Of a DNA stretch of 10,245 bases, positions 1-5,430 are shown one piece after another. Made by a program: the position numbers and the translations under genes. Every line of letters begins with the position of its first letter. Position 1 is the first letter of the stretch. The stretch spans positions 1 to 10,245 of the forward strand of contig JAFWRL010000262.1 in NCBI GenBank assembly GCA_017520105.1, written 5' to 3'. This DNA is from Fibrobacter sp. (lineage in GTDB: Bacteria > Fibrobacterota > Fibrobacteria > Fibrobacterales > Fibrobacteraceae). The notes under the pieces were generated by a model. That model was given only the letters and a program-made list of their open reading frames with translations, made no database searches and had not been told where the DNA came from.

Positions 1-18
1 GAAAAGAAATCTCATAAA

Positions 19-384
19 ATGATTGCAACTGATGAATTTTGGGATAGGCGTATCAAGAATATTGAATTGCTTGTAAAGTGTGCTCAAAAATTTATTGATT
101 TATCCTTAGAAATAAGATCTAATGGAAATGGTGTTTCTTATTTAGTAGGCTTGAATGAATCCGGCGTGATTGATGGGAAAAAAATCTATACCTATGAAAA
201 TATAGATGATGTATGGAAATTTATAGAAGATATTCGTCTTAGGCGGGAATTGCAAGAAAAAGAAGATCGCGATCAGATAGTTGTTGTTCTTGAAAAAAAC
301 ATGCTGGTAAAAAATCTCGTACCTGTAGTAAAAAAATTAAAAACTTATGGTTATAAGGTTAAGTTAGCTCAATTGGGTGGATAG
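19..384 (+). CDS. Small A+T-rich protein, possibly ExbD/TolR-like periplasmic domain
   Basis: I do not firmly recognise this gene. The 121-residue product has no signal peptide or membrane segment from the ATG used here. Its C-terminal half has the order strand (GVSYLVGLNESG), helix (ENIDDVWKFIEDIRL), strand (DQIVVVLEKN), helix (LVKNLVPVVKKLKTYGY), strand (VKLAQL). That resembles the periplasmic domain of ExbD/TolR energy-coupling proteins, where the last helix is followed by a short G-x-x-x-V-x-L strand; this is an inference from pattern only. The reading frame stays open from base 1 (six codons before the ATG), so the gene may begin outside the window and carry an N-terminal membrane helix there. 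GAAAAGAAA upstream of the ATG is a weak ribosome site. The coding sequence is visibly richer in A+T than the downstream genes. It ends at or just inside the start of the next gene, so the two are probably one transcript. Confidence 0.6.
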   Translation: MIATDEFWDRRIKNIELLVKCAQKFIDLSLEIRSNGNGVSYLVGLNESGVIDGKKIYTYENIDDVWKFIEDIRLRRELQEKEDRDQIVVVLEKNMLVKNLVPVVKKLKTYGYKVKLAQLGG

Positions 385-385
385 C

Positions 386-1264
386 ATGGGGAACAGGTTT
401 CAGGTGTTTGTCGTAAATTGCTTCAGGGCTATCCGTCTTTTTATTCTTCTTTTGCTTGTATGCGGGATACGCTCTTTCGCAGCGTATGATTTTGCGTCAA
501 TCCTTCCGGATACGGTCTTTGTTGAAAATTCTGATGCTGTGAAAGAAGGTATGTCCCGCTGTGGTGAAAAAGCTCAATCAAGCATCGTGGATTCTCGCAG
601 ATGTCGAGCACATGGCTTTTATGCGAATGAAAAAGCTGATGGCGAAAAAAAAGAGGATTCTTTGTTTGCTAGTTTATATGGTTACTATCCACTGTCGGAT
701 AGTTCTTTGAATAAGCCTAATGATTGCTCTGATGCTGAACAAAAAGAGAGCCTTTTGTGTGAAAAAGTTCAATCAAACATCGTTGTTTCTCGCGGTTGTC
801 GTGAAGAACATTTTACTTTGGATGAATTTGTTGACGCTTCCGAGTCCGAAGAGTCGCTTCTTGCAAGAGTTTATGGTTCCGAGCCTTTGCAAGACAGTTC
901 GGGAATTTATAGACAATGGGCTTCGAATTGCAAGAAAGAAGAAACTCGTAGAAAAACGGGTGTGTGGCTTCACGCTTTTTTGGCCGGCGGTTTATGCACG
1001 GCTGCTGGCATTGGGCTGCTCAGCATTGATTATGAACATACGGCTACAAAAGTTTTGGGAAAGGGTTTAGGATGGCTTTATCTGGTCTCTGGGATTGCAT
1101 TTCTTTCTGTGGATATTGTGGCTCCAATCGTTTGGTTTTTCAAGTCTCCTAGTGAACGGGTGCAGAAATACGAGGAACGCGAGAACGCCTGGAAACTTCG
1201 CGTTGCTCCTGCGATAAACTTCAGCGAACCCGGTGGTGGTTTTTTGTTGCAACTTGGTTTTTAA
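386..1264 (+). CDS. Exported protein with internal duplication and two C-terminal membrane helices, unknown function
   Basis: Family not recognised. The N-terminus (MGNRF..., h-region LFILLLLVCGI, possible cleavage after SFA or SFAA) looks like a signal peptide. I prefer the ATG at 386, two bases after the previous stop, with GGGTGG as a weak ribosome site; an in-frame GTG at 377 adds three residues and would overlap the upstream gene. Numbering from that GTG, residues 62-110 and 128-175 are an internal repeat sharing EKxQSxIVxSRxCR and, later, YGxxPLxDSS; each copy carries paired cysteines. Two hydrophobic segments follow, about 196-216 and 229-254, separated by a short loop, then a charged stretch and a C-terminal tail, APAINFSEPGGGFLLQLGF, that ends in Phe like an outer-membrane beta-strand. 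The overlap or near-overlap with the upstream gene suggests translational coupling. Coding status is well supported by length and composition; function is unknown. Confidence 0.78.
   Translation: MGNRFQVFVVNCFRAIRLFILLLLVCGIRSFAAYDFASILPDTVFVENSDAVKEGMSRCGEKAQSSIVDSRRCRAHGFYANEKADGEKKEDSLFASLYGYYPLSDSSLNKPNDCSDAEQKESLLCEKVQSNIVVSRGCREEHFTLDEFVDASESEESLLARVYGSEPLQDSSGIYRQWASNCKKEETRRKTGVWLHAFLAGGLCTAAGIGLLSIDYEHTATKVLGKGLGWLYLVSGIAFLSVDIVAPIVWFFKSPSERVQKYEERENAWKLRVAPAINFSEPGGGFLLQLGF
566..801 (+). repeat. Internal direct duplication within the exported protein gene
   Basis: Two 41-base segments at 566-606 and 761-801 match at 35 of 41 positions by eye. They encode EKAQSSIVDSRRCR and EKVQSNIVVSRGCR. 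The weaker similarity continues downstream at protein level to the YGxxPLxDSS motifs, so the full repeat unit is about 48 codons (about 560-706 and 758-901), with a 17-codon linker between copies. Confidence 0.7.
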
Positions 1265-1311
1265 TAAATAAATTCAGTCCCTTACAACCTAAATATTACG
1301 GCTCAATTTTC

Positions 1312-1326
1312 TATATTGTTCCCGTG
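1312..1326 (+). promoter_or_regulatory. Putative -10 element abutting a GTG start (leaderless-type promoter)
   Basis: TATATT at 1312-1317 is followed by six bases (GTTCCC) and then the GTG start at 1324. A sigma-70-type start site would fall on or next to the GTG, so the mRNA would have essentially no leader; no Shine-Dalgarno sequence is present. I find no convincing -35 box. The arrangement is repeated almost base for base at 3245-3259 before the paralogous gene, and the TAYATT..TCCCGT core occurs again before argG. Confidence 0.55.
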
Positions 1327-3204
1327 AAAAAACTAGTCTTTTGTTTATTAGGTCTTGTGTCGGCATTCCTTGCCGATGCGGATGCTGCGTCTTTGGACGG
1401 AACGGCTGCTTCTGCAGATTCTGCTAGTTTGATTGAACGGGTTGATTCTTCAGCTGTTTTCCGTGTCGATGAAATCCGTTACAGAATTGGCGATGCTTTG
1501 GACGATTCCCGTACGCATACGAAGTATGATAAATGGCTTGCTGATTTCATGAACTGGGTACATGTTGAAACCCGCGAGGCGACTGTCCATAAACTTCTAT
1601 TTTTTGACAAAGGCGATTTGGTCAATTTGAATTTGTTTCTGGAGGCGGAGCGTTTCTTGCGCGAACAGAAATTTCTTTCGGATGCCGCTATTTCGGTGAC
1701 GGAAGAGAACGGCAAGAATATCGTGAATGTGCAAACGAGCGATAACTGGACTTTGGTTCCTCTCACGACTTTGGGCTTTGCCGGTGACGAGTTGAACTTT
1801 GAAAATCTCATCTGGGGACTCGGGATTAGGGAAAGTAATTTTCTTGGGCTTGGTCAGGAACTTGGTTTTTATTATGGTTGCGACCAATTTCGCAGTATGT
1901 GGCAAGCCTCATACGCTGACCCGCATTTCCTTTTCCGCTACAACCATTTAGATTTCTTGTATAGCTACAATACGGATGGATACCTTGCCAGCTGGAAAAT
2001 GTATGTGCCGTTCCTTAGCCGTGGTGCAAACCAATGGGCATACACTCTCGAAGGTTTAAAGAATAAGCGCAATGCCATTTATTATGGTCGCGGAGAGCTT
2101 CCGCCGGGCGCAAAAACTTATGATTTCAAACAAAATAAAAATTTTCTTGCTCAGTTAGAAAAAGTTCGCAAGGATCCGAGTTACAAGAAAAAGAGCGAAC
2201 GCCAAATAGATTCCATGGCAACAGATAAATACCTGAAGTCCTTATCGCGTTACAATGGGAAAAATTCTGTGAAGATTATGGAGGTCGAGGATTTTATTAC
2301 CGATTCCTTGAGTTTCCGCTTGAGCCGCTCATTTGGTGGAACACTGCGCAAAATCTACTTGGGCGCTACTTACGATTATTTGCGCGAGGCCGCTGATGAA
2401 AATCGTATCGATTGCGTCCCTTTTACCGATGGTGAACGTGCATACACAATAGATTCCGCTATTGCTTATAATGAATGGGTGCAGGACCGTAAGGATTCTC
2501 GACTTGGCTTTTACGTGAAGTATTCTGATTTGCGCTACGAGAAAATCAGGAATTATCATAACGTCAAGTGGACTGAAGATGTTGAAAAAGGCTTTTCGGT
2601 CAAGGCTCAAATTTCGAAAAATTATGAACAGTTGGGTGCTGCCAATAATGATATCCGCTTGGATTTTTGGACGGATCTTTACCTTGGGCGTGAATTTCAC
2701 CATCTGACATTGAATTCGTTCATGAATTTTTATCTCAATCATGGCAAACGTCATGATTTTTATGGACGTGTTCAAGGCGAATATTTGTTCCATCCGAGCA
2801 ATCGGTTTTCTACGGTTTTGTCGGGCTCCTTGGATGCGTATGATCGTGCGAAATACGGCTACCAGTTGACTCTTGGCAATTCTGAAGGTTTGTCGGGAGT
2901 CCCTGAAGGCTTCTATTCTGGGCAGGCTCGTGTTTACGGGAAACTGGAACAGCGTTGGTTTCCGGATTTTGAAATTTTAACGCTGATGCCGGTGTTTGTC
3001 GCCTATATGGGGACGGGGGAAACTGCAGCCCGTATTAAGGATTTTAATCGTAAGAACTTGAGTTATGAGGTTGGTTTCGGTATCCGTCTTGTGCAGACCA
3101 AGTCTATTAGCCGTTTGGTCAACAAGATTGATTTGGTGGTTCCGCTGAACGGCGTGCGTCGGGGAAGGCGCTTTGTCTCCATTACAACCTCCTATTCGCT
3201 CTAA
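1324..3204 (+). CDS. Omp85/BamA-TamA-type outer-membrane protein, paralog A
   Basis: Likely outer-membrane beta-barrel protein of the Omp85 (surface antigen D15) superfamily, 626 residues. A signal peptide spans about 1-21 (MKKLVFCLLGLVSAF..., cleavage near ADADA). Residues about 78-146 look like a single POTRA domain: ETREATVHKLLFFDKGD, then the helix LNLFLEAERFLREQKFLSDA, the strand ISVTEENGKNIVNVQTSDNW, then entry into the barrel at LVPLTTLGF. SNFLGLGQELGFYYG (171-185) matches the early barrel pattern of NflGxGxxLxxxY. The protein ends TTSYSL, a terminal beta-strand with a hydrophobic last residue. The loop region GLSGVPEGFYSGQARVYGKLEQRW (two parts around 522-545) aligns with the Omp85 RG(F/Y) loop and following E-x-R strand, but lacks the arginine of the motif. 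The start is GTG, with no ribosome site. It is a close paralog of the next gene but has about 29 extra residues at about 263-300. Role in protein insertion or translocation is inference. Confidence 0.82.
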   Translation: MKKLVFCLLGLVSAFLADADAASLDGTAASADSASLIERVDSSAVFRVDEIRYRIGDALDDSRTHTKYDKWLADFMNWVHVETREATVHKLLFFDKGDLVNLNLFLEAERFLREQKFLSDAAISVTEENGKNIVNVQTSDNWTLVPLTTLGFAGDELNFENLIWGLGIRESNFLGLGQELGFYYGCDQFRSMWQASYADPHFLFRYNHLDFLYSYNTDGYLASWKMYVPFLSRGANQWAYTLEGLKNKRNAIYYGRGELPPGAKTYDFKQNKNFLAQLEKVRKDPSYKKKSERQIDSMATDKYLKSLSRYNGKNSVKIMEVEDFITDSLSFRLSRSFGGTLRKIYLGATYDYLREAADENRIDCVPFTDGERAYTIDSAIAYNEWVQDRKDSRLGFYVKYSDLRYEKIRNYHNVKWTEDVEKGFSVKAQISKNYEQLGAANNDIRLDFWTDLYLGREFHHLTLNSFMNFYLNHGKRHDFYGRVQGEYLFHPSNRFSTVLSGSLDAYDRAKYGYQLTLGNSEGLSGVPEGFYSGQARVYGKLEQRWFPDFEILTLMPVFVAYMGTGETAARIKDFNRKNLSYEVGFGIRLVQTKSISRLVNKIDLVVPLNGVRRGRRFVSITTSYSL

Positions 3205-3226
3205 GTTCTAAGCTCGGTTAACTTAG
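3201..3226. other. Inverted repeat between the paralogous barrel genes
   Basis: CTAAGTT (3201-3207) and AACTTAG (3220-3226) form a perfect 7-bp inverted repeat with a 12-base loop; the left arm contains the TAA stop of the upstream gene. The stem is A+T-rich and is not followed by a T-run, so a standard intrinsic terminator is unlikely. It could be a weak hairpin at the mRNA end or a protein-binding site ahead of the next promoter. Confidence 0.3.
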
Positions 3227-3244
3227 TTCCGGGGGATAAATTTG

Positions 3245-3259
3245 TATATTATTCCCGTG
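3245..3259 (+). promoter_or_regulatory. Putative -10 element abutting a GTG start (leaderless-type promoter)
   Basis: TATATT at 3245-3250, six bases (ATTCCC), then GTG at 3257. The block TATATTRTTCCCGTGAA is shared with the paralog at 1312. TTAGTT at 3223-3228 lies 16 bases upstream and could be a poor -35 box. This element decides the start: a TTG at 3242 in the same frame would put the -10 hexamer inside the coding sequence and add five residues ahead of the signal peptide, which is unlikely. Confidence 0.55.
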
Positions 3260-5029
3260 AATAAAATTGTATTTTGCTTGTTGTGCTTTTTGTCGGCATC
3301 CTTTGCGGGTGCTGGCTCTTTTTCTGCAGATTCTGCAAGTTCGCCTGAACCGGTTGATTCTTCTGCCGTTTTCCGTGTCGATGAAATCCGTTACCATATC
3401 GGAGATGCTTTTGACGATTCTCGTGCGCATACGAAGTACGACCGTTGGGCGTATGATATTTTGAACTGGGTTCATATCGAAACTCGCGAGGCGACGGTCC
3501 GCAAACTTTTGCTATTCGACAAAGGCGACTTGGTCAACTTGAACTTGCTTTTGGAAGCGGAACGTTTTTTGCGCGACCAAAAGTTTCTTTCGGATGCGAA
3601 TATTTCCGTGGCAAGCGAAAACGGCAAGAACATAGTTGATGTGCAAACGAGCGACAACTGGACGCTTACGATTCCTCTGAGTTTTGGATTTTCGGGCAGC
3701 GAATGGAAGTACAAGAACATGGTGTTCGGTATAGGCCTTCAGGAAAGTAATTTCCTTGGACTCGGGCAGAAACTCGGTTTCTACTACGGACATGATGAGT
3801 TCCGCGATATGTTTCAGGTGGAATATGGCGACCCGCATTTTCTGTTCCGTTACAACCACCTGGATTTCTTGTATAGCTATAACACGGATGGTTATCTTGC
3901 CAGCTGGAAAATGTACGTGCCGTTCCTCAGCCGTAGCGTGAACCAGTGGGCATATACGCTTGAGGGTTTGAAGAACAAACGCAATAGCTACATTTACGGG
4001 AGTGGCGAATTTCCGCAGGGCGTTATCGAAAAAACGTTGACGAAAAAGAAGTTGGATTCGCTTGGGCTCCCTCGATTCAACGGCAAAAAAACGGTTGAAC
4101 TTATTCGCATCGAGGATTATATCAATGATTCGCTGAGTTTCCGCTTGAGCCGTTCTTTTGGCGGTACGCAGCGTAAGCTATACTTGGGTGCCACTTACGA
4201 TTATTTGCGTGAAACGGCTGACGAAGGTCGTGTGATTCCTCGCTGGTTTACGGATGGTGAAAAAGCGTACAAAATAGATTCCGCTAACGCTGTAAATGAT
4301 TGGGTGCCGGAACGCAAGGATTCCCGTCTTGGCTTTTACGTGATGTATTCTAATTTGCGCTACGAAAAACTCCGGAACTTTCACAATGTGAGGTGGACTG
4401 AAGATGTGGATAAGGGTTTTTCTGTCAAGGCGCAGCTTTCGAAGAATTATGAACAGTTGGGCGCTAATAACAACGATATCCGTTTGGACTTTTGGACAAA
4501 CTTGTATCTTGGACGTGAAAGTCATCACTTGACGCTCAAGTCTTATATGAACTTTTATCTGGACCATGGGAAACGTCATGACTTTTACGCCAGTATAGAT
4601 GGCGAATACTTGTTCCATCCGAGCAACCGCTTTTCGACAGCTCTTTCGGGTTTGGTCGATTTGTACGATGATGCTAAGCTTGGATACCGGTTGACGCTTG
4701 GTGGAGCCAATGGCTTTGTCGGCTTCCCGACGGGATTTTATTCGGGACAGGCCCGTGTCTATGGCAATTTGGAACAACGTTGGTTCCCGGATGTCGAAAT
4801 ACTCACGCTTGCTCCGGTTGTTGTGGCGTTTGGTAGTGTTGGCGAGACTGCGGCTACGATTAAGGATATTCGGCGTAAGGATTTAATCTATGTGTTGGGA
4901 CTTGGTGTGCGTCTGGCACAGACAAAGTCCATCAGCCGTTTGATTAACAAGATTGATGTGAGTTTCCCGTTGAATGGAACCCGTAAGGCAATGGCGCATT
5001 ATTCTGTGACGACAACTTATAGTTTATAG
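3257..5029 (+). CDS. Omp85/BamA-TamA-type outer-membrane protein, paralog B
   Basis: Tandem paralog of the preceding gene, 590 residues from the GTG at 3257 (MNKIVFCLLCFLSASFAGAG). The signal peptide is probably cleaved near SFAGA. A single POTRA-like domain spans about 71-140 (ETREATVRKLLLFDKGD ... NGKNIVDVQTSDNW). SNFLGLGQKLGFYYG opens the barrel, and the chain ends VTTTYSL. A block of 35 residues (192-226, starting DPHFLFRYNHLDFLYSYN) is identical in both paralogs although the DNA differs at 12 of 105 positions, all synonymous. The loop segment NGFVGFPTGFYSGQ (around 485-498) sits where Omp85 proteins carry the RG(F/Y) motif but again has no arginine. It is shorter than paralog A mainly because about 29 residues are missing from one barrel loop. 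Both copies look intact and under purifying selection. The small membrane-protein gene follows 26 bp downstream and could be co-transcribed. Confidence 0.83.
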   Translation: MNKIVFCLLCFLSASFAGAGSFSADSASSPEPVDSSAVFRVDEIRYHIGDAFDDSRAHTKYDRWAYDILNWVHIETREATVRKLLLFDKGDLVNLNLLLEAERFLRDQKFLSDANISVASENGKNIVDVQTSDNWTLTIPLSFGFSGSEWKYKNMVFGIGLQESNFLGLGQKLGFYYGHDEFRDMFQVEYGDPHFLFRYNHLDFLYSYNTDGYLASWKMYVPFLSRSVNQWAYTLEGLKNKRNSYIYGSGEFPQGVIEKTLTKKKLDSLGLPRFNGKKTVELIRIEDYINDSLSFRLSRSFGGTQRKLYLGATYDYLRETADEGRVIPRWFTDGEKAYKIDSANAVNDWVPERKDSRLGFYVMYSNLRYEKLRNFHNVRWTEDVDKGFSVKAQLSKNYEQLGANNNDIRLDFWTNLYLGRESHHLTLKSYMNFYLDHGKRHDFYASIDGEYLFHPSNRFSTALSGLVDLYDDAKLGYRLTLGGANGFVGFPTGFYSGQARVYGNLEQRWFPDVEILTLAPVVVAFGSVGETAATIKDIRRKDLIYVLGLGVRLAQTKSISRLINKIDVSFPLNGTRKAMAHYSVTTTYSL

Positions 5030-5055
5030 CAAACTTTTTAGAAGAAGAAAATCCT

Positions 5056-5430
5056 ATGGCTGAAAGCGAAGATGACAAAAAGCTGGAGCAGAAGATTCGG
5101 GAGGCGGCTCGCCTAACTCCTCGGCAGATAAGGGCTCGTGCGGTCAAGAATATTTTTTTGCGAGTCGAAATTATCATCGGTATTATCGCGATGATTTCGG
5201 GTGCAGCGCTTACGATTCTTGTGTGGAATGACGGTTATTTTGTCGGTGCGCTGATGCTTGTCATGACGGGACTTATAAATGTTTTTTTAGCGGCGAAGGA
5301 ACTTGTGAATCCGACGGACCATATCTTGCATTGGCAGGCAATATTCTTCTTGATTGTGCGCCGAGCGATGTTCTTCTTGAACGTTGTTCTCGTCGCGCTT
5401 GTGATTGGGACGATGTTCCGCTTGATTTAG
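5056..5430 (+). CDS. Small inner-membrane protein with three predicted helices, unknown function
   Basis: Not recognised. The 124-residue product begins with a charged, soluble N-terminus (MAESEDDKKLEQKIREAARLT) that is probably helical. Three hydrophobic segments follow: about 36-57 (VEIIIGIIAMISGAALTILVW), 61-82 (YFVGALMLVMTGLINVFLAA) and 97-121 (FFLIVRRAMFFLNVVLVALVIG). No catalytic motif is visible. The start is ATG with a purine-rich AGAAGAAGAAA as the likely ribosome site. It lies 26 bp after the second barrel gene on the same strand, which suggests one transcript. Its TAG stop overlaps the recG stop codon on the other strand (5427-5430), so no terminator fits between the two genes. Confidence 0.75.
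   Translation: MAESEDDKKLEQKIREAARLTPRQIRARAVKNIFLRVEIIIGIIAMISGAALTILVWNDGYFVGALMLVMTGLINVFLAAKELVNPTDHILHWQAIFFLIVRRAMFFLNVVLVALVIGTMFRLI

Noticed and set aside
431..475. Lipoprotein signal in the exported protein (LLVC-G)
   Set aside because: The residue before the cysteine is Val rather than Gly, Ala or Ser, and a normal signal peptidase site (SFAA) follows.
3242..3256. TTG start five codons upstream for the second barrel protein
   Set aside because: It would put the TATATT element inside the coding region and add MYIIP ahead of a normal signal peptide; the GTG at 3257 matches the start of the paralog exactly.
4178..4777. Open frame of 199 codons on the minus strand
   Set aside because: It is antisense to the second barrel gene, whose protein is clearly supported by its paralog. 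The antisense product has no recognisable domain, and a similar antisense frame occurs opposite paralog A, as expected from shared codon use.
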